From positions 49,141-94,627 of the forward strand of contig NZ_LMHT01000010.1 in assembly GCF_001429025.1 (NCBI RefSeq): a stretch of 45,487 nucleotides of DNA. Direction: 5' to 3'. The notes under the pieces were generated by a model that saw nothing but the letters and a program-made list of their open reading frames with translations, was not told the origin of the DNA and did not search any database. Source of the DNA: Phenylobacterium sp. Root700. GTDB taxonomy: Bacteria; Pseudomonadota; Alphaproteobacteria; Caulobacterales; Caulobacteraceae. The translations under genes and the position numbers were made by a program. Below, piece after piece: positions 1-7,973 of this stretch. Each line of letters begins with the position of its first letter. Within the stretch, counting starts at the first letter, position 1.

Positions 1-298
1 CCGAACCGAAGTCATGCTCGGGCTGTAGCAGAGGGCGCCGCCCCGCGCGAGCCCCCATTGCCCGGCCAGGCGCTCGATCGCCGGTGATTTGACTTCCGAG
101 GCCAGCACCCCCACTATCTGGGTACGATGAGTATTTGCATGAACATGCCGCGCCGAGCGCACCATGCGGGCCGCCTAGTCCAAGGAGACTAGCCCCGAGC
201 TCATAACGGCTGCGCGCCGTGAGTTCGGGGATGCTTCCTCAAAACCCCTGATCACTATCTCGATAACCGTGGCGTTTCGTCACGGGGAGCATCGTGAC
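1..298. other. Left-edge region without a convincing gene
   Basis: No reading frame here looks like a confident gene. On the plus strand a frame ends at a TAG at 26-28 and could be the last residues of a gene lying outside the window. On the minus strand a frame opens with ATG at 165 and stays open to the window edge (about 55 codons), but its codons (AAT, ACT, ATA) are unlike the GC-rich genes around it. A strong hairpin occupies 193-230: a 10 bp outer stem (193-202 with 221-230, one G-T pair) and a 5 bp inner stem (206-210 with 216-220). No T-run follows it. Confidence 0.3.
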
Positions 299-451
299 AT
301 GTCGAAACAGAAAACGCCGCCCGCAGATACTGCGGGTGTTCTTTCCCGTGCGCCGAAACCGGACGAACCTTCGGCCGAGGTTTTGCCGTTCCCGGTGCGC
401 CGCGAGGCTGCATCTCCCGATCCCGACGACGAGCCGCCGACCGCGGCCTGA
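299..451 (+). CDS. Small disordered hypothetical protein (50 aa)
   Basis: I do not recognise this 50-residue protein. The ATG at 299 is chosen over one at 269 because a GGGGAG ribosome-binding site sits about 9 bases upstream of it. The product is rich in Pro, Ala, Asp and Glu, has no hydrophobic segment, and carries one more ordered-looking patch, VLPFPVRRE. It is probably intrinsically disordered and cytoplasmic. It lies 19 bases upstream of the Rnk-like gene in the same direction, so the two are probably co-transcribed. A chance reading frame cannot be excluded. Confidence 0.5.
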   Translation: MSKQKTPPADTAGVLSRAPKPDEPSAEVLPFPVRREAASPDPDDEPPTAA

Positions 452-470
452 CCCCACCTAAGGACCTGAC

Positions 471-863
471 ATGACCACCAAGACCAAAGCCCGCCCCAAG
501 GTGCGGGTGACCGAAGCCGACTTCGAAAAGCTCGCCGCCATTGGCCGCGCCTCGCGCGCGCCGATGCCCGGCGCGTCACTGCTGCTGGAGGAACTGGAGC
601 GTTTCTCCATCGTCTCCGACACCGACCGGCGTCAGAAGTTCGTCCGCCTGGGCTCGCAGGTGACCTATCGCGACCTCGTGCTTCAGCGCGAGCGGACCGT
701 CCGCGTCGGCCTGCCCGGCGAGGCCAATGTGGACGAGAACCGCATCTCGGTCCTGGCCCCGGTCGGCGCGGCCCTGATGGGCCTGTCGGTAGGCGACGTC
801 TTCCGCTGGTCAGGGGTCGACGAAAAGCCGCGCGAGATCGAGGTGCTGAAGATCGAGGACTAG
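471..863 (+). CDS. rnk: Rnk-like regulator of nucleoside diphosphate kinase (GreA/GreB C-terminal fold)
   Basis: A 130-residue protein matching the Rnk family: a short helical N-terminal part (about residues 14-50) followed by the FKBP-like C-terminal domain shared with the transcript-cleavage factors GreA and GreB. The family signature is visible in the stretch around ISVLAPVGAALMGLSVGD (about 93-110). Length is close to E. coli Rnk (136 residues). Rnk proteins bind RNA polymerase and were first described as affecting nucleoside diphosphate kinase levels; they lack the GreA coiled coil that promotes cleavage. The start has an AAGGA site about 8 bases upstream. The gene is tail-to-tail with ribF, overlapping its end by 4 bases. 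Confidence 0.85.
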   Translation: MTTKTKARPKVRVTEADFEKLAAIGRASRAPMPGASLLLEELERFSIVSDTDRRQKFVRLGSQVTYRDLVLQRERTVRVGLPGEANVDENRISVLAPVGAALMGLSVGDVFRWSGVDEKPREIEVLKIED

Positions 864-1795
864 AACTCAGGCAGCAGCAGCGCCCGGGCTTGGGCGGCGT
901 CGGCCATGACTTGGTCGGTCATGATCTCCAGGCTGTCGAACTTCTCTTCCGGGCGCAGGAAGGCGACCAGGTCGGTTTCGATCACCTGGTCGTAGATGTC
1001 CTCGTCGAAGTCGAACAGCCAGACCTCCAACAGGGGGGCGATCTCGCCGGCCACGGTCGGATTGACCCCGACATTGGCCACGCCGGCGATCTCGCGCCCG
1101 TCGGGCAGGCGGGTGCGGGTGGCGTAGGCCCCGAGCTTGGGGATCACATAGTCGGTCAGCGCCACATTGGCGGTTGGGAAGCCCAGGGTGCGGCCAAGCT
1201 GACGGCCGCGCTCCACCGCGCCCTCGATGGCGAAGGGCCGGCCGAGGATGGCCGTGGCCTGCTCGGGATGGCCGTCGCGCAGGGCGTCGCGCACCCCGGT
1301 CGAGGAGAACTTGGTCTCGCCCTGGCCCAGCGCCTCGGCCACCGAGACGGTGAAGCCCAGCGTCTCGCCGTACTGCGCCATCAGCGCCGGGCTGCCGGTG
1401 CGGCCCTTGCCGAACGAAACGTCGAAGCCGACCGCCACGTGGCGCACGCCAAGGCCCTGGGCCAGCACCTGGGCGGCGAACTCGTGATCGGTGAGGGCGG
1501 CCATCTCGCGGTCGAAGGGCAGGACGTAGAAGACGTCGACCCCCAGGGCCGCGAGCGCGCGGGCCTGCTGGTCGGTCTTCATGATGCGGAAGGTCGGCGC
1601 GTCGGGCTGGAAGATCTGCCGTGGATGCGGATCGAAGCTGATCACCCCCAGCGGCGCCTTCAGCGCCTGGGCGGCCTTGGCCGCCTGGGCGATCACCCGC
1701 TGGTGGCCGCGATGCACGCCGTCGAAATTGCCAAAGGCGACAGCCGCGCCGCGATCGGCCTGCGAAAGCCCCTTCCAGCCGTGAACAATACGCAT
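860..1795 (-). CDS. ribF: Bifunctional riboflavin kinase / FAD synthetase RibF
   Basis: A 311-residue enzyme that phosphorylates riboflavin to FMN and then adenylates FMN to FAD in the cytoplasm. The N-terminal FAD synthetase domain (about residues 15-175) carries the nucleotidyltransferase motif GNFDGVHRGHQ, with the HxGH residues. The C-terminal riboflavin kinase domain (about 185-305) shows RGRQLGRTLGFPTANV, the Gly/Pro/Thr-Ala-Asn signature of that fold. Length is usual for bacterial RibF. It is the downstream member of a minus-strand run tipF - HAD hydrolase - maoC - ribF; only 4 bases separate it from the maoC-type gene. Its FAD would serve the flavoproteins encoded nearby (EtfAB, acyl-CoA dehydrogenases), which may be coincidental. 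Confidence 0.96.
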   Translation of the reverse strand: MRIVHGWKGLSQADRGAAVAFGNFDGVHRGHQRVIAQAAKAAQALKAPLGVISFDPHPRQIFQPDAPTFRIMKTDQQARALAALGVDVFYVLPFDREMAALTDHEFAAQVLAQGLGVRHVAVGFDVSFGKGRTGSPALMAQYGETLGFTVSVAEALGQGETKFSSTGVRDALRDGHPEQATAILGRPFAIEGAVERGRQLGRTLGFPTANVALTDYVIPKLGAYATRTRLPDGREIAGVANVGVNPTVAGEIAPLLEVWLFDFDEDIYDQVIETDLVAFLRPEEKFDSLEIMTDQVMADAAQARALLLPEF

Positions 1796-1799
1796 GGGC

Positions 1800-2234
1800 T
1801 TAGCCGGCTTTCGGAGTGTTGCGGCGCGGCACCATGACCACGGCCTCGCCGTCGACCACGGTCTTGCCGTCCACCAGGCAGAGGGTGGTGAGGGTGGCGT
1901 GGGCGCGCCGCTCGTCCAGGGCCGCGACGGTGACGCGGGTGACGACCGGATCGCCGATCTTCACCGGTCGGCGGAACCGCAGGGATTGGGTGAGATAGAT
2001 GGCCCCGGGGCCGGGCAGCTTGGTGCCCAGCGCCGCCGAGATATAGGCCCCCGACAGCATGCCGTGGGCGATGCGGCCCTGGAACGGGGTGGTCAGGGCG
2101 TAGGCCTCGTCCAGATGGACCGGGTTGGTGTCGCCCGATACGGCGGCGAAGGCCTCAATGTCGGCCACGCCCACGATCTTGGTGGTCTCGACCGATTGAC
2201 CGATGGTCAGATCCTCGAAGAAGAAGCCCTGCAC
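1800..2234 (-). CDS. MaoC-type (R)-specific enoyl-CoA hydratase
   Basis: A 144-residue single hot-dog-fold protein of the MaoC/PhaJ family. The hydratase signature is around FAAVSGDTNPVHLDEAYA (about residues 29-46), with the catalytic Asp and His, followed by the RIAHGMLSGAYISAALG helix. Such enzymes hydrate trans-2-enoyl-CoA to (R)-3-hydroxyacyl-CoA, linking beta-oxidation to polyhydroxyalkanoate synthesis. The start is GTG at 2234, supported by AGGAG 7-8 bases upstream; no ATG is well placed. It is probably co-transcribed with ribF, 4 bases downstream. Confidence 0.88.
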   Translation of the reverse strand: MQGFFFEDLTIGQSVETTKIVGVADIEAFAAVSGDTNPVHLDEAYALTTPFQGRIAHGMLSGAYISAALGTKLPGPGAIYLTQSLRFRRPVKIGDPVVTRVTVAALDERRAHATLTTLCLVDGKTVVDGEAVVMVPRRNTPKAG

Positions 2235-2278
2235 GCCGTTACTCCTGACAGCCCGTCGCCCTAGTTAGCGGCTTTTGC

Positions 2279-3142
2279 TCACCACGCCAGATCGGCGATG
2301 GCGTAGGTGGCGCGCGCGCCGTCCTTGGCGAGCAGGCGCTCGACCGCGCCGGCGTCGAGGCCGCTTTCGCCAATGGTCTCGGCGCCATGGATGCCGCTGG
2401 CGACGAACAGCACGTCGAGGCCCTGGTCGTTGGCGCCCTTGGTGTCGGTCGCCACGGCGTCGCCGATGCAGAGCACGCGCGAGCGGTCGAGATGTTTGCC
2501 GAGCAGCACCTGCGCCTCGCCCAGGCAGAGGTCGTAAATCGGGGCGTGCGGCTTGCCGGCCATGATCACCTCGCCGCCGAGCTCGGCGTAGCGTTGGGCC
2601 AGGGCGCCGCCGCAATAGATCAGCCTGTCGCCCCGCTGCACGACGATGTCGGGATTGGCGCAGATCATCGGCAGGCCGCGCGCGATGGTCGCCTTGAAGC
2701 GCTCTTCGTAGTGATCGGGGCCCTCGACCTCGTCGTCATAAGGGCCGGTGCAGGAGATGAAGGCGGCGTCCTCGGGACCAGCGAAGGCGAGGTCCAGGCC
2801 CTCATAGAGCGGGAAGTCGCGGTCGGGGCCGATGGCCCAGGCCGGGCCGGGCGCGCGGCCGCTGAGCAGGATGCGGGTGGCGTCGCCCGACGAGACGAAG
2901 GCCGACCAGGCCGCGCGCGGCACGCCCAGCTGGTCGAGTTGCTCGTGAACGGCGCTGGACGGGCGCGGAGCGTTGGAGATCAGGATCACCGGGCCACGCT
3001 CGGCGCGCCAGCGGGCCAGGGCCTCGCAGGCGGCGGGGAAACTCTCCCGCCCGTTGTGGATCACGCCCCAGACATCGGAGAGCAGCACATCGTAGCGGTC
3101 GGCCACGGCCGACAGGCCGGAGATCAGGGCGGGTGCGGTCAT
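2279..3142 (-). CDS. HAD-superfamily IIA hydrolase (NagD-like, TIGR01459 type)
   Basis: A 287-residue haloacid-dehalogenase-type phosphatase. Motif I is seen as LLSDVWGVIHNG (about residues 18-29), with the nucleophile Asp followed by the Trp-Gly typical of this subfamily. A threonine/serine motif II lies in VILISNAPRPSS, and the C-terminal motif around CIGDAVATDTKGANDQG (about 240-256) holds the Mg-binding acidic residues. The IIA cap lies between. The ATG at 3142 is chosen because upstream codons in this frame overlap tipF and look non-coding. Family members are sugar- or nucleotide-phosphate phosphatases; the substrate cannot be read from sequence. Confidence 0.88.
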   Translation of the reverse strand: MTAPALISGLSAVADRYDVLLSDVWGVIHNGRESFPAACEALARWRAERGPVILISNAPRPSSAVHEQLDQLGVPRAAWSAFVSSGDATRILLSGRAPGPAWAIGPDRDFPLYEGLDLAFAGPEDAAFISCTGPYDDEVEGPDHYEERFKATIARGLPMICANPDIVVQRGDRLIYCGGALAQRYAELGGEVIMAGKPHAPIYDLCLGEAQVLLGKHLDRSRVLCIGDAVATDTKGANDQGLDVLFVASGIHGAETIGESGLDAGAVERLLAKDGARATYAIADLAW

Positions 3143-3191
3143 GCTCGGGCGGTAACCGGCCGTGCGGCGAAGGTCAATGCGCCGAAGGGTT

Positions 3192-4454
3192 TCAGCCCCG
3201 GGCGCCGGCGCGCCGGCGCGAGGTCGGGTGCTTGAATTCGGCCGGCGGATCCGTCTCGGCCAGCACCGCGTCGCGGATCGGGCGCGGCTCGCCGAACAGG
3301 TGGCCTTGGCCAAAGGCGATGTCGAGTTCCAGGATGTCGACGATCTGGCGCTCGCTCTCGACCTTCTCGGCGATCAGGTCGACGCCGTAGCGGCGGGTCA
3401 GGGACGCGAAGTCCTGGGCGGCGAGGTCGGGCATCGAACGCAGGACCAGGCCCTCGTCGGTCTCCATCAGCTCGTCCAGCAGGAAGGGCGCGCTGACCTT
3501 GAGGAACTTCACGTCCGAACGGGCCAGGTCCTGGAAATCGATGTCGAGGTCGCTGACCTTGTCGATGGAGAACCGGAAGCCGAGTTCGGCCAGCTTGCCC
3601 ATGTTGCGGGCCTCGACCGCGCCGCGGGCGTCGAACGCCGCCTGGCCCAGTTCGAAGATCAGGGCGCCGGACAGGTCGCGGTTGGCGGCCAGCAGTTCCA
3701 GGAACTGCGGGAAGAAGGTCTCGTCCGCCAGGCTGGAGGTCGAGATGTTGCAGAAGATGCCGACCTTGCGGTCCTGCTTGGCCAGCCGGCGCACGATCTG
3801 CACGCAGCGGAACAGCAGCAGGTTGTCGATCGAGGTGACCAGGCCCTCGGGCTCGGCGACCGCCAGGTACTCGGCCGGCATCATGACGCGGCCGGTTTCG
3901 TCGCGCAGGCGCGAATAGCTTTCGTAGAAGACCGTGCGGCGCTGCGGCAGGCCGACGATCGGCTGCAGGTAAAGGTCGACGCGGTTCTCGGCCAGGGCCT
4001 CGCGCACCGTCTCCAGCAGGGCGGCCGACTGGCGCGCGCGGGGACCGGCGTCGTGGCGGGTCTGCAGCGGGCTGACGGAGATCCGTTCCTCCAGCCGCTG
4101 GCCCATGCGCTGGACCAGGTCCTCCAGCATGTGGACTTCGTCGGAGAGCGCCTCGGAGCGGCCGGCGTCGTCGCTGACGGCGTCGGCGACCTCGGTCATC
4201 CGGGCGTCGACCAGCTCCATCTGGCCCAGCATGATCCGCTGGGCGTCGCGCACGGAATCCAGTTCCTTGCGCAGGGTGCGAAGCTTCAGGGATTGGGCGA
4301 CCAGGCCGTGGACCGCGAAGCAGAGGCCAAGCCCGCCGACCAGAGCGGCGACGCCCGCAGCCCAGCCGCCGCCGTTCCGCCACAAGAGGAGGGCGACGAT
4401 CAGAGCGAGACAGAGATAGGTGGCCGAAAGCGCGACCGAGGTGAACTGCCGCAT
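3192..4454 (-). CDS. tipF: EAL-domain protein, TipF-like flagellar assembly factor
   Basis: A protein of about 420 residues with two N-terminal membrane segments (within roughly the first 55 residues), a coiled-coil region (about 60-125), and a C-terminal EAL-type domain (about 160-410). This architecture is that of TipF, the cyclic-di-GMP-binding factor that directs flagellum assembly at the new pole in Caulobacter. The EAL signature itself is altered: FYESYSRL replaces the usual YEALLR, so Glu is kept but Ala-Leu is not. An upstream GTG at 4475 would add seven residues; neither start has a strong ribosome-binding site. It heads the minus-strand run towards the HAD hydrolase, maoC and ribF. 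Confidence 0.85.
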   Translation of the reverse strand: MRQFTSVALSATYLCLALIVALLLWRNGGGWAAGVAALVGGLGLCFAVHGLVAQSLKLRTLRKELDSVRDAQRIMLGQMELVDARMTEVADAVSDDAGRSEALSDEVHMLEDLVQRMGQRLEERISVSPLQTRHDAGPRARQSAALLETVREALAENRVDLYLQPIVGLPQRRTVFYESYSRLRDETGRVMMPAEYLAVAEPEGLVTSIDNLLLFRCVQIVRRLAKQDRKVGIFCNISTSSLADETFFPQFLELLAANRDLSGALIFELGQAAFDARGAVEARNMGKLAELGFRFSIDKVSDLDIDFQDLARSDVKFLKVSAPFLLDELMETDEGLVLRSMPDLAAQDFASLTRRYGVDLIAEKVESERQIVDILELDIAFGQGHLFGEPRPIRDAVLAETDPPAEFKHPTSRRRAGARG

Positions 4455-4557
4455 GAACCCGCGTGTCCGAATCACTTGGGATTATCGGACGCGTAAGCTC
4501 AACAAGTCGAATGGATTAACGGTTTCGTACCCAAGCTTCGCCAGGGCAGGCCGAAAT

Positions 4558-5436
4558 CTACCGGGTGGGGACGGGCGTCTCGCCGCGATAATCGTAGAAG
4601 CCGCGACCGGCCTTGCGGCCCAGCCAACCGGCTTCGACGTATTTCACCAGCAGCGGGCAAGGACGGTACTTGGAGTCCGCGAGGCCCTCGTAGAGCACGT
4701 TCATGATCGACAGCACGGTGTCGAGGCCGATGAAGTCGCCCAGTTCCAGCGGACCCATCGGGTGGTTGGCGCCCAGCTTCAGGGCGGTGTCGATGGCGTC
4801 GACCGTGCCGACCCCTTCGTACAGGGTGTAGATCGCCTCGTTGATCATCGGAACCAGGATGCGGTTGACGATGAAGGCCGGGAAATCCTCGGCGTTGGCG
4901 GTGGTCTTGCCCAGCGATTTGGCGAAGTTGACGGCGGTCTCGTAGGTCGGCGCGTCGGTCGCTATGCCGCGGATGATCTCCACGAGCTTCATCAGCGGCA
5001 CCGGGTTCATGAAGTGCAGGCCGATGAAGCGCTCAGGCCGGTCCGACGCGGCGCCCAGGCGGGTGATCGAGATCGACGAGGTGTTGGAGGCCAGGATGGT
5101 GTCGGCGCTAAGGTGCGGGGTCAGGGCCTTGAAGATGGCCTTCTTGACCTCTTCGTTCTCGGTGGCGGCCTCGATGGCGATGTCGGTCTTGCCGATGGCC
5201 TGAAGTTCGGGCGCGCCCTTGATGCGGGCGATCGCGCCGTCCATGGCGGCCTGGTCGACGATGCCGCGCACGACCTGGCGGCTGAGGTTGCGCTCGATCA
5301 GCGACAGGCCCTCGGCGATCCGGTCGGCGCTGACGTCGTGCAGCAGCACGTCGTAGCCCGCGAGCGCGCAGACATGCGCGATGCCCGATCCCATTTGGCC
5401 CGCGCCGATAACGCCGACCGACTTGATCTGAACCAT
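4558..5436 (-). CDS. 3-hydroxybutyryl-CoA / 3-hydroxyacyl-CoA dehydrogenase
   Basis: A 292-residue NAD(P)-dependent dehydrogenase. The N-terminal Rossmann fold has GVIGAGQMGSGIAHV (about residues 8-22), the dinucleotide-binding GxGxxG. The catalytic His lies in FIGLHFMNPVPLMKLVE, and the C-terminal helical domain has the HPMGPLELGDFIGLD signature. Length is usual for the stand-alone bacterial enzyme (Hbd/PaaH type). It oxidises (S)-3-hydroxyacyl-CoA, or runs in reverse towards 3-hydroxybutyryl-CoA. AGGCGA lies 8 bases before the ATG. It is followed by tipF after about 100 bases and preceded by a 130-base gap, so it is probably its own unit. Confidence 0.95.
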   Translation of the reverse strand: MVQIKSVGVIGAGQMGSGIAHVCALAGYDVLLHDVSADRIAEGLSLIERNLSRQVVRGIVDQAAMDGAIARIKGAPELQAIGKTDIAIEAATENEEVKKAIFKALTPHLSADTILASNTSSISITRLGAASDRPERFIGLHFMNPVPLMKLVEIIRGIATDAPTYETAVNFAKSLGKTTANAEDFPAFIVNRILVPMINEAIYTLYEGVGTVDAIDTALKLGANHPMGPLELGDFIGLDTVLSIMNVLYEGLADSKYRPCPLLVKYVEAGWLGRKAGRGFYDYRGETPVPTR

Positions 5437-5569
5437 GCCGAAATTCGCCTCGAATGACCGGGTCGCGATCCTTGCCGCGGCCGCTTGTGACGGGTTTCTA
5501 ACATGGGGAACGGCGCCCCCGCCAAGGCTTTTGCTGCGACGCAGCGTAGTCCTTAGGTGGAAAAGTTGA

Positions 5570-6448
5570 TTAGACCTCTCCCCTGACCGCCTCGGCCAGC
5601 AGCCAGTCGCGTAGAGCGTGTATTCGACGTAGCTTCGGGCTGTCGGTTCGCCAGGCGGCGTAGAAGGCGAACTGATTGTCGACGGCGTGCGGCAATAATC
5701 GGACGAGACGGCCGCTAGCCAGGTCCTGCTCGACCAGGCTGCCTCTGGCCAGGGCCACGCCCATGCCCTGGGCGGCGGCCTCCAGCAGCATCAACGAGTC
5801 CTCGAATTCCAGGCCTTTACCGTGATCGGGGAGGTCGAAGGCCGAAAGCCACAACTTCCACGGTCGGTGTCGATGCCGCAGCATCGGCATGGACAAGATG
5901 TCGCGAGGTTCGCTCACCTGGTGCTGGGCCGCCAGGGCGGGGCTGGCGACGGGGAATAGGGTCTCGCGGAACAGCAGGGCGTGCTCGACGTTCTGGCTCA
6001 CGCTCTCGCCATAGCGGACCCCCATGTCGACGCCGTCGGTGACGAAGTCGGCGGTTCGAGACTCGATGAGGAAGTCGACGTTCGCACCTGCGGGATCAGC
6101 CATCAGCCGGGGCAGGCGCAGCGGCAGCCAGCGGGTGCCGAGTTGCGGATCGAGGCTGACCACCAGGGGATCGCGCTCGGCGGCTTCGGAGAAGGCCGCG
6201 ACCCCGGTCTTCAGGATCTCCATGGCCCGCTCGACCTCGGCGGCGAGCTTGGCGGCGGCCGGGGTGGGGATCATGGCGTTGCCCGAGCGCATGAACAGCG
6301 TGGCGCCCAGTTCGGCCTCCAGCTTGCGGATCTGCTGGCTGACCGCGCCGTGAGTGACCGACAGTTCCTCGGCCGCGCGGCTGTAGCTGCGCCGGCGGGC
6401 GGCGGCCTCGAGCGCCCGGAGCGCGAAGAACGGCGGAAGGCGAACCAT
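5570..6448 (-). CDS. LysR-family transcriptional regulator (GcvA-like)
   Basis: A 292-residue regulator: winged helix-turn-helix at residues 4-62, with AAEELSVTHGAVSQQIRKLE as the recognition unit, and an effector-binding domain (about 90-285). The N-terminal start PPFFALRALEAAARRRSYS is typical of the GcvA-like subgroup. A perfect inverted repeat lies only 3 bases before the start codon (see 6452-6476), consistent with autoregulation. No clear ribosome-binding site is seen, so the message may be leaderless or weakly translated. The divergent gene at 6573 encodes a small secreted protein and may be a target. The effector cannot be predicted. Confidence 0.9.
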   Translation of the reverse strand: MVRLPPFFALRALEAAARRRSYSRAAEELSVTHGAVSQQIRKLEAELGATLFMRSGNAMIPTPAAAKLAAEVERAMEILKTGVAAFSEAAERDPLVVSLDPQLGTRWLPLRLPRLMADPAGANVDFLIESRTADFVTDGVDMGVRYGESVSQNVEHALLFRETLFPVASPALAAQHQVSEPRDILSMPMLRHRHRPWKLWLSAFDLPDHGKGLEFEDSLMLLEAAAQGMGVALARGSLVEQDLASGRLVRLLPHAVDNQFAFYAAWRTDSPKLRRIHALRDWLLAEAVRGEV

Positions 6449-6451
6449 GTT

Positions 6452-6476
6452 CGGTTGTTAGTTCCAGTAACAACCG
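6452..6476. promoter_or_regulatory. Perfect inverted repeat, likely LysR operator
   Basis: Arms CGGTTGTTA and TAACAACCG (9 bp each, no mismatch) separated by 7 bases. The inner part contains the T-N11-A spacing expected of LysR-type binding sites. It lies between the LysR start (6448) and the divergent gene at 6573, so it could control both. The assignment to this regulator is inference from position and motif. Confidence 0.6.
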
Positions 6477-6572
6477 GCGGCAATATCCATCGTTCGGCTT
6501 TCAGGCGCTGCGGGGGCATATCAAGGGGGCGGCGCTGCTCCTCCCCACACCCGTCATTCCAGGAACCACCCG

Positions 6573-6944
6573 ATGAAAGCCCAGCTTCTCGTGCTGAGCG
6601 CGGCCGGCCTGCTGCTGGCCGCAGCTCCCCTCGCCACGGCGTCCGCCGCATCCCCGGCCGTGGCGCGCTATCTCAGTGAAACCACCTCAGGCGCCGGCGC
6701 CCGGCTGTCGGAGCGCGGGGTCGATCTGGGCGGCCGTCCCTTGAGGATCAAGGTCACGGTCCGCGCCGACCGCCTGAACAATGTGCGCCTGGCCCAGTCG
6801 ACCGGTTCGGCCGAACTGGACGACCAGGCGGTCCTGGCCCTGCGCAATCTTCGAACCGACGCGGTTCCTCCCGAGCTGCTCGGCCGCGAGCTCACCCTCA
6901 CCCTTGGAGAGGCCGCGCCCCACACGGCCGTCGCCATTCGCTAG
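6573..6944 (+). CDS. Small secreted protein with a TonB C-terminal-like domain
   Basis: A 123-residue protein with a Sec-type signal peptide (residues 1-26; Lys, hydrophobic run, cleavage near ASAAS). The rest resembles a single TonB C-terminal domain: IKVTVRADRLNNVRLAQSTG, then SAELDDQAVLALRNLR, match the usual strand - SSGxxxLDxxAxxAVR pattern. It lacks the membrane anchor and proline-rich linker of true TonB, so it cannot transduce energy in the usual way; such mini-domains are common in alphaproteobacteria with unknown role. AGGA lies 8 bases before the ATG. It is divergent from the LysR gene. The family assignment is by motif only. Confidence 0.65.
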   Translation: MKAQLLVLSAAGLLLAAAPLATASAASPAVARYLSETTSGAGARLSERGVDLGGRPLRIKVTVRADRLNNVRLAQSTGSAELDDQAVLALRNLRTDAVPPELLGRELTLTLGEAAPHTAVAIR

Positions 6945-6962
6945 GTCCTGGCGGCAGGTGAG

Positions 6963-6994
6963 AAAAAAGGGGCGGTTCCTTGCGGAACCGCCCC
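6963..6994 (-). terminator. Intrinsic terminator of etfBA
   Basis: An 11 bp perfect stem (GGGGCGGTTCC at 6969-6979 with its complement at 6984-6994, 4-base loop). Read on the minus strand it is followed by six T residues (6968-6963). It lies 35 bases beyond the etfA stop codon. Confidence 0.92.
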
Positions 6995-7028
6995 TGATCG
7001 CATTTCGAAATAGGTGGTCTTAGACCGC

Positions 7029-7973
7029 TTACTTACCGGCGGCGGTCAGAGCGGCCATCAGTTCCGGCACGGCGGTCTTGTAGTCCGCCACCAGACCGAA
7101 GTCGGCCACCTGGAAGATTGGCGCGTCGGCGTCCTTGTTGATCGCAACGATCACCTTGGAGTCCTTCATGCCGGCGAGATGCTGGATCGCGCCGGAGATG
7201 CCGATGGCCACGTACAGTTCGGGAGCCACGACCTTGCCGGTCTGGCCAACCTGGTAGTCGTTGGGGGCGTAGCCCGCATCGACCGCCGCGCGGCTGGCGC
7301 CGACCGCCGCGCCGAGCTTGTCGGCGAGGGGTTCGATGACCTTGGAGAACTCTTCAGCCGAGCCCATGGCGCGGCCGCCGGAGACGACGATCTTGGCGCC
7401 GGCCAGCTCGGGACGAGCCGACTTGACCAGTTGCTGATCGACGAACTTCACCTTGGCCGAGGCGGCGCCCGCGGCGACGTTCTCGACCGAGGCCGAGCCG
7501 CCTTCACCGGCCGCCGCAAAGGCGGTGGCGCGGACGGTGATCACCTTCTTGGCGTCGGACGACTGGACGGTTTCCAGGGCGTTGCCGGCGTAGATCGGGC
7601 GCACGAAGGTGTCGTTGCTGACCACTTCGACGATTTCCGAGATCTGGGCGACGTCCAGCTTGGCCGCGATGCGGGGGCTGAAGTTCTTGCCCTGCGAGGT
7701 GGCCGGGGTCAGGACGGCGTCGTAGCCGCCCATCAGCGGCAGGACGGTGGCCTCGACGGCTTCGGCCAGGCCTTGGCCCAGCTCGTCGCTTTCGGCCAGC
7801 AGCACCTTGCGCACGCCGGCGATCTTGGCGGCGGCGTCAGCCGCGGCCTTGGCGCCCTTGCCAGCGACCAGCACGTCCACGTCGCCCGAGAGGGCCAGCG
7901 CGGCGGTGACGGTCTTGTTGGTGGAGTCCTTCAGCGACGCGTTGTCGTGATCGGCGATGACGAGAACGGCCAT
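7029..7973 (-). CDS. etfA: Electron transfer flavoprotein alpha subunit
   Basis: A 314-residue subunit of the heterodimeric ETF, which carries electrons from acyl-CoA and related dehydrogenases to ETF:ubiquinone oxidoreductase. The C-terminal FAD-binding domain is clear: [13 protein letters not shown] (about residues 189-201), [17 protein letters not shown] and [18 protein letters not shown], then the final [18 protein letters not shown]. Length is usual. Its ATG overlaps the etfB stop (TAATG), so the two are translationally coupled. The intrinsic terminator at 6963-6994 follows. Confidence 0.97.
   Translation of the reverse strand: MAVLVIADHDNASLKDSTNKTVTAALALSGDVDVLVAGKGAKAAADAAAKIAGVRKVLLAESDELGQGLAEAVEATVLPLMGGYDAVLTPATSQGKNFSPRIAAKLDVAQISEIVEVVSNDTFVRPIYAGNALETVQSSDAKKVITVRATAFAAAGEGGSASVENVAAGAASAKVKFVDQQLVKSARPELAGAKIVVSGGRAMGSAEEFSKVIEPLADKLGAAVGASRAAVDAGYAPNDYQVGQTGKVVAPELYVAIGISGAIQHLAGMKDSKVIVAINKDADAPIFQVADFGLVADYKTAVPELMAALTAAGK

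Noticed and set aside
1..165. Minus-strand open frame from ATG 165 running off the left edge
   Set aside because: Codon usage is unlike neighbours and the sequence has no recognisable motif; only about 55 codons are visible.
2387..3235. Long plus-strand frame opposite the HAD hydrolase
   Set aside because: It is an antisense shadow, common in GC-rich genomes; the minus-strand frame has clear family motifs.
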